A stretch of DNA of 64,000 nt, from positions 8,060,001-8,124,000 of the forward strand of contig OX419760.1 in NCBI GenBank assembly GCA_948567375.1, written 5' to 3'. The notes below the pieces were generated by a model. The model had not been told where the DNA came from. It worked only from the letters and a program-made list of their open reading frames with translations, and did no database searches. Positions 1 through 9,539 of the stretch are shown here, one piece after another. Source of the stretch: Lunularia cruciata (Eukaryota > Streptophyta > Marchantiopsida > Lunulariales > Lunulariaceae). The number at the start of each line of letters is the position of its first letter. Position 1 is the stretch's first letter. Made by a program: the position numbers and the translations under genes.

Positions 1-229
1 AGTAAAAGAATTCCTAGAAATATTGTTCAACCTTCATACTATACTTACTTTGTTGCCAAAAGTTTTAATGGTAAATCTTGATCTTGATTGTTTGTCCAAT
101 ATAGTTAATTCATAAATCATATAAGGGAAATTTCCATAATGCCCTTGACAAATTGAAAAATTAAAAAATACCCCAAATTATTTTTTAATTTCAAAAATAC
201 CCTTTGTTAATGAAGGGCGTGCCAAGTCT

Positions 230-617
230 CGAGTAGTGCGGCTAGAGGAGATTTTAGATTTATATAAATCAATCAAGATGGGAGATGGTGAACACTTAGA
301 AAACATGAAGGATGGGAAGATCCCATCAAGCCGTACAAGGGTGAGACAAATAGGTAAAATGGGGCTCAGCCCCAAAAGAGTTGATATGAGATATTTGCCT
401 ATTGCACCTAAGATATCCGAGCTATGCAAGTCATATAGTCTACAAACAATTGGAGCATCCAAAGCAGCATCACCTAGTGTGATTGCTCTCATATGGATTG
501 CACCAGCCACTGCCTTTTGTAGAGAAATGGACACATGCTGTCTAAAATATGCTACAAAGTTTGAGAGTGAGAGTGGTACCCCTTGGCGCCTAACATGATA
601 AGCTCTCTCACACTTTT
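230..617 (-). mobile_element. LINE-1 remnant, 3'-most piece (after the RLE domain)
   Basis: This is the downstream end of a minus-strand non-LTR retrotransposon. It aligns on the minus strand with the C-terminal part of LINE-2 (25220-25560): both share the block around GATGGGAAGA.CCCATCAAGCC and the later block around CATCACCTAG.GTGATTGCTCTC. Reading is broken relative to LINE-2. The left limit near 230 is inferred from where similarity to LINE-2 stops, and no clear poly(A) tail or target duplication was found there. The piece ends at 617, where a family C solo LTR begins. Confidence 0.65.
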
Positions 618-1207
618 TGTAATACAAGTAGCTAGACAGATTATCTGGAGGTGAAAATTGGTTTGGTAACATTTAGAAGGATGTTATGTAAAATGGGTTA
701 GGAAGATCAGATATAGATGTAACCAAAATAGTACTTCTACTAATAAGGCAAAAGCCAAAAAGAACATAGAAACTTTAGAGCCAATTTTGGAGGACTAAAC
801 AAATAAATTAGGCCTCAAAAATAAAAAGATGCATCCCCTTAGGAAAAAATAGCTTGGCTTCTCCCCCTTATGAATCATCTCATTGGGAGCTTTTCAATGG
901 TACCTCACTCACACAATTCTGAGCTCCATACAAGAAGATTCCTTAAAGATTCCATTTGGTCAAACCCATTTGACCAACTAGATAGGACAAGGATTGATAT
1001 GTCACCCATCCAAACAAATAATCCAAGGATGGAGCTTGTTGATAGGTCACCAATCCATATATATGATCCAAGGGTGGAGCTTCCTTTGAAGGAATCCTCT
1101 CAGCTATGTAATAAAGTAAAGAGATGATGTTCCTTTGGGGAACCTGAATATTGCATTTTCTCTCTTGTATTTCTCTTGGAGAGTTCTCTTGTCCTTGGAG
1201 TGTTACA
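618..1207 (+). mobile_element. Family C solo LTR inserted in LINE-1
   Basis: A 590-bp TGT...ACA unit lies inside LINE-1. The LINE sequence on both sides joins up when compared with LINE-2 around 25557 (CACTTCCTAACAAATG). Flanking 5-mers CTTTT (613-617) and CTTCC (1208-1212) fit a decayed 5-bp target duplication, since the LINE-2 copy has CTTCC. Its reverse complement matches the LTR at 63448-63716, which sits next to a primer-binding site and so identifies the family. This copy holds about 270 bp (roughly 860-1130) absent from that LTR, including two copies of a unit of about 47 bp ending GGATGGAGCTT / GGGTGGAGCTT (995-1090). No internal region is present, so it is a solo LTR. Confidence 0.75.
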
Positions 1208-1279
1208 CTTCCTAAAAATGTGTCAAACATTGTGCCCATTGCTCCATACAACTCCAAGGCTAGAGGAACAAAGAGGTGA
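1208..1279 (-). mobile_element. LINE-1 fragment between two insertions (RLE domain)
   Basis: About 70 bp of LINE-1 survives between the family C solo LTR and chromovirus A1. On the minus strand it encodes a short piece reading LFVPLALELYGAM, nearly identical to LFVPLALEVYGAM in LINE-2. That motif lies just after the endonuclease core in this LINE family. The last five bases GGTGA (1275-1279) are the left copy of the A1 target duplication. Confidence 0.75.
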
Positions 1280-1699
1280 TGTAACAATATGGAGTTTAGC
1301 AACAAAGTTAACTAGGGCTAATGAAGTAGCAAATAAGACAAATTAGCCTAGAATATTCTAAAAGTATATAAGAAGTGTCTTGGGAAGCTTTTTGGATAGC
1401 TTAGCTTGCATCCCAAGTAAGTAACTTCTAGAAGCTTCCAACTTCCAATTAGCTTAGCTTACAAGCCAAGTAGGTGGCTTCTAGAAGAAAGCTTCTTGAG
1501 AAACTTCTCGGTTAACTTGGCTTGCACTCCAAGAAAGTGGCTCAAGGAAGCTTCTTGAGAAGCTTCTCAAGAGCCTTGTATGCTCTCTTTGAATACCATA
1601 GCCAAAGCTCATGCTAGACATTCGGAGTTTATTCACATTCAAGTGTCCCAATGTGATCTTCCATTCTCCTATTTCTCTCCTCGGTCTTGGTCTTTTACA
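1280..1699 (+). repeat. A1 5' LTR
   Basis: A 420-bp LTR starting TGTAACAATATGG and ending TCTTTTACA. It carries AGAATATTCTAAAA, a heat-shock element whose third unit has decayed, then several GAAGCTTC palindromes. The A-family TATA site has become TTGAATA here. The 3' LTR (350 bp) lacks about 70 bp between two copies of AAGCTTCTTGAGAAGCTTCT, consistent with deletion between repeats. Confidence 0.85.
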
Positions 1700-1700
1700 T

Positions 1701-1712
1701 TGGTATCATAGC
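1701..1712 (+). other. A1 primer-binding site (tRNA-iMet type)
   Basis: TGGTATCATAGC follows the 5' LTR after one base. It differs by one base from the plant initiator-Met primer site TGGTATCAGAGC. Confidence 0.85.
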
Positions 1713-2089
1713 AGGAATGGGATGGATAGGATTTATGGACCACCAAATCCATCTCTGCCAAACCATTGGGATTTTTGTGTCCAAGTAATACTCAAGCATT
1801 GTTTCACACAATTTAACATCTCACTCTTTGGGTAGGATTCTCTGCATGCAATCACCTTGTCTAAGGAACCCTTGATACTTTTGGTTGTAACAGTGAGAAT
1901 GGTTGTAATGGTTGTAATGGAGAACGGTAGACGTGTTGCATCTATGTGTTAATAAATTAGATAAATTGGGAGTTATGGGATAGAGTAATAGCCACCATGG
2001 TAATACTTGACATTATCATTACTATGCAACAACAAATTGAGCACCTTACTCGATTGTTGGATGGATAAGACCATCAACGATAAATACAT

Positions 2090-2911
2090 GTAGAGAGAAC
2101 ACCAATTCAAGATGGAGAAGATCAAATCTGATTTCCAAAACCCAAGGTGTTTGAAGGCAAGAATCTCTCGGGCATAATGGGGAATTTTGTGTTTGACTAC
2201 AAATATTACTTTGCAGTTGCAAATCTTCAAGATGAATAGAAATAGATTCTCTTGGCTTCTAGTCAATTGGATAGCGTGGCAAAAATTTGGTGGCAATTTT
2301 GAGTGGAGCAAGCTAAATGATAAATTTTTACACCAATCTTGACATGGGCAAAATTCAAGAATGCAATACTTGGTCAATTTCAAGCTATAAATGCCACACA
2401 AGCCGCACAAGATAAGTTGGCAAAGTTGAAACAGATTGGCTTTGTAAAGAGCTACATCATGCAATTTCAAAATATCATCATGCAAATTCCAAATATACAA
2501 GAAGATGAAGTTTTGGATTGATTTATGAGGAGCTTGAAGTCACAAACCAAATTGGAAATGACCATGCGAGAGCCAAAAAATGTGGAAGAAGCCATGGAAT
2601 TGGCTGAGCACTTTGATTCCTTGGTAGTGACAACTTGGTCTTGACCTTGACCTATAAAGAACCTACTAGTACACTACACACGGGTGGAGGAATTGGCATT
2701 GATGGAGATTGATGTCGTCCAATGGAGACCACTTGGTATAGCGGATAGAGAAAGATTGCAACAAAATGGTGATTGTTTTTATTGTTGCCAAGTTGGACAT
2801 TGCATTTTTGAATTTCCACATAGAAATAGGTGACCTTAAAAAATTGCCCAGATGGATTTTGTGGAGCACATTGATTAGGGAAACAACAAATCCTAGTAGG
2901 AGATTTTGAGT
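2090..2911 (+). pseudogene. A1 gag remnant with damaged zinc knuckle
   Basis: Decayed capsid/nucleocapsid reading parallel to the gag regions of A3 and A4. The longest open stretch is 2339-2521 (TWAKFKNAILGQF, matching TWIEFKDAILGRF in A3). Near 2778-2820 the knuckle reads CFYCCQVGHCIFEF, so the final Cys of the CX2CX4HX4C pattern has become Phe. The region is cut at 2911/2916 by solo LTR A2. Confidence 0.75.
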
Positions 2912-3094
2912 CGCCTTGTAACAATATGGAGTTTAGCGACAAAGTCAGTCAAGGTTAATGAAGTAATGAATAGGCTAAATTAGCCTAGAATATTCTAGAA
3001 GTATCTAGGAAGCTTCTTGGGAAGCTTTCCACTAACTTAACTTGCATCCCAAGTAGGTAGTTTCTAGAAAGAAGCTTCTAAAAGCTTCCAACTA

Positions 3095-3506
3095 TATAAC
3101 AATATGAGGTTTAGCAACGAAGTTAGTCGGACTTATGAAATTGCACATAAGACAAATTAGCCTAGAATATTCTAGAAATATCTAGGAAGCTTCTTGGGAA
3201 GCTTCTTGGCTAGCTTAGCTTGCACTGCAAGTAAGTAACTTCTAGAAGCTTCCAACTAGCTTAGCTTGCATGTCAAGTAGGCAACTTCTAAAAGGAAGTT
3301 TCTTGAGAAGCTTCCTAGTTAACTTGGCTTGCACTCTAAGAAAGCAGCTTAAGGAAGCTTCTTGAGAAGCTTCTCAAGGGCCTTGTATGCTACCTATAAA
3401 GACCAAAGCCAAAGCTCATGCTAGGCATTAGAAGTTTTCCCTCATTCAAGTGTCCCAATGTGAGTTTCCATTCTCCTATTTCTCTCCTCGGTCTCGGTCT
3501 TTTACA
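3095..3506 (+). repeat. A3 5' LTR
   Basis: A 412-bp LTR starting TATAACAATATG (TG changed to TA) and ending TTTTACA. It holds a perfect three-unit heat-shock element at 3165-3177, GAAGCTTC/TTCTTGAGAAGC modules downstream, and CTATAAAGA as its likely TATA site near 3391. Confidence 0.85.
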
Positions 3507-3507
3507 T

Positions 3508-3521
3508 TGGTATTAGAGTAG
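3508..3521 (+). other. A3 primer-binding site
   Basis: TGGTATTAGAGTAG directly follows the LTR. It is close to the initiator-Met primer site TGGTATCAGAGC, with a C-to-T change. Confidence 0.8.
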
Positions 3522-3869
3522 GAATGGGATGGATGGAATTTATGGACCACCAAATCCACTTCCGCCAAACCATTGGGATTTTCATGTCCAGATATTACCC
3601 AAGCACCGCTTCACACAATTCATCACCTCACGCTTTAGGCAAGATTTTCTACATATGATCACCGTGTTTGAGGAACCCTTGATACTTCCGATTGTCACTT
3701 ATGGAGAAAGGTGGACGTGCTGTATCTATGTGTTAATCAATTAGATAAAATGGGAGTACTAGGATAGAGTAGTAGCTATAGCAGAAATACCGGATGTTAT
3801 CCTTGTGATGCAGCAACAAATCGAGCACCTTACTCAATTGTTGGATGAACGAGACCAACAACAACGAGA

Positions 3870-4709
3870 ACATATAAAGAGAGCACCAGTCCGAGATGGA
3901 GAAGATTGCATTTTATTTCCAAAACCTAAGGTGTTTGAAGCAAGAATTTTCCGGGTATAATGGAGAATTTTGTGTTTGATTGCAAAAGTTACTTCAAAGC
4001 CACCAATCTTCAAGATGAACGGAAATAGATTCTCTTGGCTTCTAGACAAATTGGATGGTGTGGCAAAACTTTGGTGGTGATTCTGAGTGGAGTGAGCTGA
4101 ACGACAAATTGTTGCACCAATCTTGACATGGATAGAATTCAAGGATGCAATACTTGGTCGATTTCAAACTATAAATGCCACCCAAGCCGCACGAGATAAA
4201 TTGGCAAACTTGAAGCAAATTTGCTCCATAAGAGGCTACATCACACAATTTCAGAACATCATCATGCAAATTCTAGATATACAAGAAGGAGAAGTTTTGG
4301 ATTGATTTGTGCAGGGATTGAAGTCACAAACCAAATTGGAGGTGACCATGCAAGAACCAAAAAATGTAGGAGAAGCCATGCAATTGGTTGAGTGCTTCGA
4401 TTCCTTGGTTGTGACAACTTGGTTGCGACAACTTGGTTGCGACCTCGACTTACACCAAGCTTACCAATACAACACATGGGTGGAAGAACATCACCAATGG
4501 AGATTGATGCTATCCAACAGAGGCCACTTGGTGCAAAAAATAAAGAAAGATTGTGACAAAATGGAGGTTGTTTTTATTGTTGCCAAGTTGGACATCGCAT
4601 TGCTGAATGTCCACTTAGGAATGAGGGACCTCAACAAGTTGCCCAAATGGAGTTTGTGGAACCGAATGATCAAGGAAACAAAGAATCCCAATAGGACATT
4701 TTGAGCCAC
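3870..4709 (+). pseudogene. A3 gag remnant with intact CCHC knuckle
   Basis: Gag-like reading spread over several frames, with stops. The open segment 4123-4305 encodes TWIEFKDAILGRF and a helical capsid-like stretch. The nucleocapsid knuckle CFYCCQVGHRIAEC (4569-4610) fits CX2CX4HX4C exactly. Gag packages the element RNA in virus-like particles; this copy could not make a full product because the frame shifts repeatedly. Confidence 0.75.
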
Positions 4710-4720
4710 CTACTAGGAGC

Positions 4721-5485
4721 TTGATAATATCTAATGGGATTGAAGGCTCAACCTATGCAAGTTTGCTTCACTTGCAAGGTATGATATCTAATCGGGGTTG
4801 TAGGATTTTGGTTGATTCTGGAAGTTCAGAGAATTGCATGTCTATGCAAGTAGCAAAGGAATTGGGTATTCCTATCAAGCCAACAATTGGAAGTAGTTTG
4901 ATGATGGCGGATGGTAGAAAGGGTTCTGCATTTTGTACCTTGCATCCAGTTACCTTCAAGATTGGGAAGGAGTATTTGGAGTGTATGAGGTTTGTAGTGG
5001 CACCTCTACACTATGATATCATTATGGGTCTACCTTGGCTTGAATGTCATAAGGTTCAATTTGATTGGACCCGATGCCAAATTCAAGTACAACACCAAGG
5101 TAGGAACTTCCGATTAGGTTGTTTGGCACCTCTGAGTAAGACACTTAAGAATAGTCAGACCAAAGATGGGAAGTTTGTCGAGAAGGTAGCCATAGAGCAA
5201 ACCTTGAAGGGAATGGAGTTTGAAGATGAGAAGTTTGCCAAGAAGGCAACCATGGAGCAAGCTTGGAAGATAGATGAGTCCTTGGAAGGGAAGTTGGTTG
5301 GTAAAGCAACCATAGAGCAAGCTTTGGAGGAAGATAAGTCTGTATTCGCGGTGTGGATCAAGCCCATTGCACAAGAACAATTGGAGAGGGGCCAAGAGCC
5401 TCATCAAGCAATGGTTGATTGGATAGTTCAAGAGTTTGCAGATGTTTTTTTGGATGATCTACCAAAGGGATTACCCTCCAATTGA
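4721..5485 (+). pseudogene. A3 protease and protease-RT linker
   Basis: A 254-codon open frame. The N-terminal third is a retropepsin: ILVDSGSSENCMS carries the catalytic Asp-Ser-Gly, and later IIMGLPWLE matches the hydrophobic-Gly flap-side motif of gypsy proteases. Residues about 149-208 are three tandem 20-residue repeats (60-bp units at 5165-5344) with core KF..KA.IEQAL. The C-terminus FADVFLDDLPKGLP is the usual start of the RT region. A stop after 5485 breaks the join to RT. Confidence 0.85.
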
Positions 5486-5954
5486 GGTATGCTCTTCAAG
5501 ATTGAGTTATTGCCAAAGAGTACTTCAGTGAGTAGACGATTGGCTCTCACCAAAGGAGTTGGAGGAGTTGCAAACAACACTTATAGAGTTGTTAGAGAAG
5601 GACTTCATACAACATAGTACCTCTCCTTGGGGAGCACCGGTACTATTTGTTCCAAAGAAGGATGGATGACTTCATTTTTGTATTGATTACCGTGGGCTCA
5701 ATAAGCAAACCGTGAAGAATGCATATCCCTTGCCTTGGATTGATAACTTACTTGATTAACTATGTGGAGCATGCTACTTTTCCAAGTTGGATCTTTGTAG
5801 CAGCTATTGGCAAATTCCTATTGATAGAGAGGATGTGCAAAAGACTACCTTTTGTACAAGGTATGTGCATTTTGAGTGGAGAGTTCTACCTTTTGGACTC
5901 ATTAATGCTCTAGCAATCTTCATGTATCTGATGCATCGGGTGTTGGATGGACTA
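5486..5954 (+). pseudogene. A3 RT, 5' part only
   Basis: Degenerate RT fingers/palm start. It contains [12 protein letters not shown]-like reading near 5631, then SYWQIPIDREDVQKTTF and [10 protein letters not shown] in the frame at 5787-5981. The catalytic FLDD block and everything downstream are deleted; the frame runs into the 3' LTR near 5955. Confidence 0.8.
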
Positions 5955-6358
5955 CAAAAGTTAATCGGACTTACGAAATAGCACATAAGACAAATTAGCT
6001 TAAAATATTGTGGAAGTATCTAGGAAACCTCTTGGGAAGCTTCCTGGCTAGATTAGCTTGCACTGCAAGTAAGTAGCTTCTAGAAAGAAGCTTCTAGAAG
6101 CTTCCAACTAGCTTAGCTTGCATGTCAAGTAGGTGGCTTCTAGAAGGAAGCTTCTTGAGAAGCTTCTTAGCTAACTTGGCTTGCACTCTAAGAAAACGGC
6201 TTGAGGAAGCTTCTTGAGAAGCTTCTCAAGGGCCTTGTATGCTACCTATAAATAACAAAGCCAAAGCTCATGCTAGGCATTCAAAGTTTTCTCTCATTCA
6301 AGTGTCCCAATGTGAGTTTCAATTCTCCTATTTCTCTCCTTAGTCTTGGTCTTTTACA
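5955..6358 (+). repeat. A3 3' LTR lacking its first ~20 bases
   Basis: Begins inside the LTR at a point equal to position ~22 of the 5' LTR (GTTAATCGGACTTACG versus GTTAGTCGGACTTATG) and ends CTTTTACA at 6358. The heat-shock element has decayed to AAAATATTGTGGAA. CTATAAATAAC near 6247 is the TATA site. Confidence 0.83.
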
Positions 6359-6570
6359 AACCAGATTAGCTTACACGCCAAGTAGGCGGCTTCAAGAAGG
6401 AAGCTTCTTGAGAAGCTTTTCAAGGGCCTTGTATGATCCTTATAAATACAAGAGCCAATGCTCATGCTAAGCATTTGGAGTTTTCTCTCATTCAAATGTC
6501 CCAATGTGAGCTTCCATTCTCCTATTTCTCCCCTTGGTCTTGGAATTTTACATGCCTATTGGGAACTTTA

Positions 6571-6925
6571 TTAGTTCCAATGGGATTGAAGGCTCAACCT
6601 ATGCAAGTCTGCTTCACTTGCAAGTACAATATCTGATTGTGGTTGTAGGATTTTGGTTGATTTTAGAAGTTCAAAGAATTTTTTGTCTATGCAATTAGTA
6701 AAGGAATTGAGTATTCCTATCAAGCAAGTAATTGGAAGTAGAGTGATGATGGCGGATGGTAGAAAGGGTTTTACATTCCGTACCTTATATCTTGTTACCT
6801 TCAAGATTGGGAATGAGTATTTGGAGTGTATGAGGTTTGTAGTGGCACCTTTATACTATGATGTCATTCTAGGATTACCTTGGCTTGAACATCATAAGGT
6901 TCAATTTGATTGGACCCGACAATAA
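6571..6925 (+). pseudogene. A1 protease remnant
   Basis: Continuation of A1 after the nested insertions. The retropepsin reads ILVDFRSSKNFLSMQ where A3 and A4 have VDSGS, so the catalytic Asp remains but the Ser-Gly is lost. VILGLPWLEHHKVQFDW follows. A stop (CAATAA) after 6922 ends the frame. Confidence 0.8.
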
Positions 6926-7009
6926 ATTCAAGTACAACACCAAGGTAGGAATTTCCGATTAGGTTATTTGGCATCTTTGAGTAAGACACCTAAGAATAGC
7001 CAGTCCCAA

Positions 7010-7250
7010 GATGGGAAGTTTGTAAAGAAAGAAGTCATAGAGCAAGCTTTGAAGGAAGAGAAGTCCCAAGATGGGAAGTTTGTAAGGAAAGCAGCCATAG
7101 AGCAAACTTTTGGAGGAAGTGAAGTCCCAAGGTGGGAAGTTTTTAAGGAAAGTAGCCATAGAGCAAATCTTGAAGGAAGATAAGTCCCTAGATGAGAAGT
7201 TTGTCAATGAAGCAACTACAGAGCAAGTTTTGGAAGAAGATAAGTCTATT
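7010..7250 (+). repeat. Four 60-bp coding repeats in the A1 protease-RT linker
   Basis: Units begin near 7010, 7070, 7131 and 7190 and encode variants of DGKFV.KAAIEQALKEEKSQ. The second unit carries one extra base, which shifts frame. A3 and A4 have three copies each, so copy number varies between elements. Confidence 0.85.
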
Positions 7251-7272
7251 TTTGTGATGTGGATCAAGCTGA

Positions 7273-8241
7273 TTGCACAAGGAGAATTTGAGGAGAGTCA
7301 GGAGCCTCATCAAGCAATGGTTGAAAAAGGAGTTTGCAGATGTATTTCTAGATGATGTACCAAAGGGATTACCCTTTGATTGTGATTTGCCCTTCAAGAT
7401 TGAGTTATTACCAAGGAGTACTCCAATGAGTAGACCAATCTATCAGCTCTCACTAAAGGAGTTTGAGGAGTTGCAAACAACATTCATGGAGTTGTTGGAG
7501 AAGGATTTCATATGACATAGTACATCTCCTTGGGGAGCACCGGTACTATTTGTTCCAAAGAAGAATGGAGGACTTTGTTTTTGTATTGATTACGATGGGC
7601 TCAATAAATAAATAAATGCATACTCCTTGCCTCAAATTGATGACTTGCTTGATCAATTGAGTGGAGCATGATACTTCTCCAAGTTGGATTTTGTAGCAAC
7701 TATTGGCAAAGCTCTATGATAGGGAGGATCTATAAAAGACTACCTTTTGCAGAAGGTATGGACATTTTGAGTGGAGAGTTCTACCTTTTGGGCTCACTAA
7801 TGCTCCAACAATCTTCATGGATCATATGCATCAAGTGTTGGATGGACTGTTGGATTAGTACATGATGGTGTTCTTGGATGATATCTTAATCTACAACAAG
7901 ATAGGGGCAAACATGTGAATCATGTACAAGAAGTCCTAAGACAATTACGATTGTGGAAGTTTTATTGCAAGAAGTTGAAGTATGCCTTTTGGTAAAAGGA
8001 AGTTACCTTCTTGGGTCACAAGATCTTATTGGAGGGGATCAAGATGGAGGAGGAGAAAATCAAGGCCATCATTGATTGGCCTACTCCAAAATATGCTACT
8101 AAAGTAAGGGCATTTAATGGATTGGCTAGCTTTTACCGACGGTTTATCCACTGCTATGCTCATGTGGCCACACCATTGACAGATCTCTTGGCGAAGAACA
8201 TGAGCTTTCAATGGACCAACAAGCACAAAGAAACATTCTAG
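7273..8241 (+). pseudogene. A1 reverse transcriptase remnant
   Basis: RT of the chromovirus in pieces: FADVFLDDVPKGLPFD and the priming-loop region (7273-7515), [20 protein letters not shown] near 7538, a damaged palm at 7640-7860, FLDDILIYNK near 7872 (the catalytic Asp pair), and the thumb/connection GHKILLEGIKMEEEKIKAIIDWPTP with FNGLASFYRRF (8011-8241). Frames change between pieces and stops such as TGG-to-TGA interrupt. Confidence 0.83.
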
Positions 8242-8253
8242 AAGCTAAAACAT

Positions 8254-8852
8254 ATGGTGTCTTTAAAACCAATTCTTCAACCATATCATCCTCAACTACC
8301 ATGTGTGGTTGATTTTGATGCTTCTAACTTTGCAATTGGAGCTATGTTGCAACATGAATTCACAAATGGATTGCATCCCATTGCCTTTGTATCTTGCAAA
8401 CTAAATATAGCAAAAAGGAATTACTCTGCTTGGGATCAAGAACAACTAGCAATGGTATATACCACCAAAGTATGGAGGCATAATCTCTTGGAGAAACAAG
8501 TGGTCATGCAAACTGATCACAAGCACTTGTTATAGACATTGCATTTGGAACACATGAAGAGTTGACATGATCAATGGGAAGAACAACTATAGTTGTTTGA
8601 CATCAAACTTGAGTACAACCCGACCTGTTCCATGTCATCCCTGATGCCTTATCACAATGACCTGATTTGAAGTCTCTTCCTCTCATCACAACGGCAATTA
8701 CGATGGTATCCATTGACTCCAAAGTCCAAATTGAGTCTCAAATAGCTTTACAACAAGATCCTTTCTTTCAAATAATACAAGTCATCTTGCAGCATATGGC
8801 AAGGAGTACAATACCTTCTCTTACAAGGAAGGTCTTCTATTCCATGATGATC
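8254..8852 (+). pseudogene. A1 RNase H remnant and tether
   Basis: RNase H reading VVDFDASNFAIGAMLQHEF (8254-8535) has the first catalytic Asp; LNIAKRNYSAWDQEQLAMVY and TDHKHLL follow. A stop occurs where A4 has QTLHLE (CAG to TAG). The reading toward integrase is interrupted at 8852 by solo LTR B1. Confidence 0.82.
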
Positions 8853-9535
8853 TGTAGCACCCATTTGTGCGATATTGTGATATTTAGCTTGGTATTACAA
8901 GTACTTGAGAGATATTATTTATATAGAGATAAAGGATGGTCCTACATTAGTCATGATTAGCTAGAGTTAGTCATAGCTAAGATAGAGGGGACCTTACTTT
9001 AAAGGAAGTAGAAAAGATGAGCACCACTATTTTGGATTTTAGTGTGTTGACTTGGTATTATTCCTAGGTGTTTGGCTTTGAGGAAAGAGTTGAGAAATCT
9101 TGGGCCCACAAGCCTTTTTGTTTTGGATTCTTCTCTAGTCCAAGGATAGCCCATGTGAAGGAATCCTTGACTTAGTGGTTGGGTCAAGATAAGATCACAT
9201 GCTAGTGGAATATGCCCATGTGAATGGATATTCCTTTATAATTTTTGACTTTACTTGACTTTTAGTCTAGTAACTTGAGTTACTACGGTAATTAGTAACT
9301 TTGGTGTGTAACTATTTCACAAGTATATAAACAAGGGGTGAGGAGGTACTCATCATCCTTTCATTGGCAACTATCTCTCTCTCATTGAGTTCTCTAGTGA
9401 GCAATGTCTTGAGTCTTGGAGTGTTAGCCTTGGAGGAGTATGATGGAGTTGGGGTTCCTTGCCTTCTTAGTCCATGGTGCGCTACCATAATAGCCATCAG
9501 AGGTTCATCTTGAGTGAGAGACAGACCGGCTCACA
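8853..9535 (+). mobile_element. Solo LTR B1 (family B) in A1 pol
   Basis: A 683-bp TGTAGCACCC...GGCTCACA unit flanked by an exact 4-bp duplication GATC (8849-8852 and 9536-9539). A1 pol resumes directly after it (GGATCTATGTTCC; compare A4 near 39227). A TATATAA box lies near 9324. Short antisense open frames within it are LTR sequence, not genes. Confidence 0.88.
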
Positions 9536-9539
9536 GATC

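Larger units (their letters stand above)
3095..6358 (+). mobile_element. Chromovirus A3, internally deleted, nested in solo LTR A2
   Basis: It comprises a 5' LTR (3095-3506), primer site, gag, protease, the start of RT, then an abrupt jump to a 3' LTR lacking its first bases (about 5955-6358). The target duplication is AACTA (3090-3094) / AACCA (6359-6363), matching the AACTAGCTTAG context of an intact family A LTR. The end of RT, RNase H, integrase, chromodomain and purine tract are missing. The junction lies at 5950-5957, where RT sequence reading TTGGATGGACTA runs into LTR sequence. Confidence 0.85.
2917..6552 (+). mobile_element. Solo LTR A2, split by element A3
   Basis: The two halves, 2917-3094 and 6364-6552, rebuild one family A LTR of about 367 bp with no internal region. 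The target duplication is CGCCT (2912-2916) / TGCCT (6553-6557), and A1 sequence resumes immediately after 6552. The left half keeps a perfect heat-shock element GAATATTCTAGAA at 2988-3000. The right half ends GGAATTTTACA and carries a TATAAATA box near 6441. Confidence 0.87.

Noticed and set aside
1480-1580. Regularly repeated GAAGCTTCTTGAGAAGCTTC blocks resembling a CRISPR-like array
   Set aside because: They are palindromic modules inside LTRs, irregularly spaced, without unique spacers, in a plant genome.
5114-5431. Antisense frames over the 60-bp repeats of A3 (and 6959-7267 over A1)
   Set aside because: They mirror the sense repeat and have no independent support.
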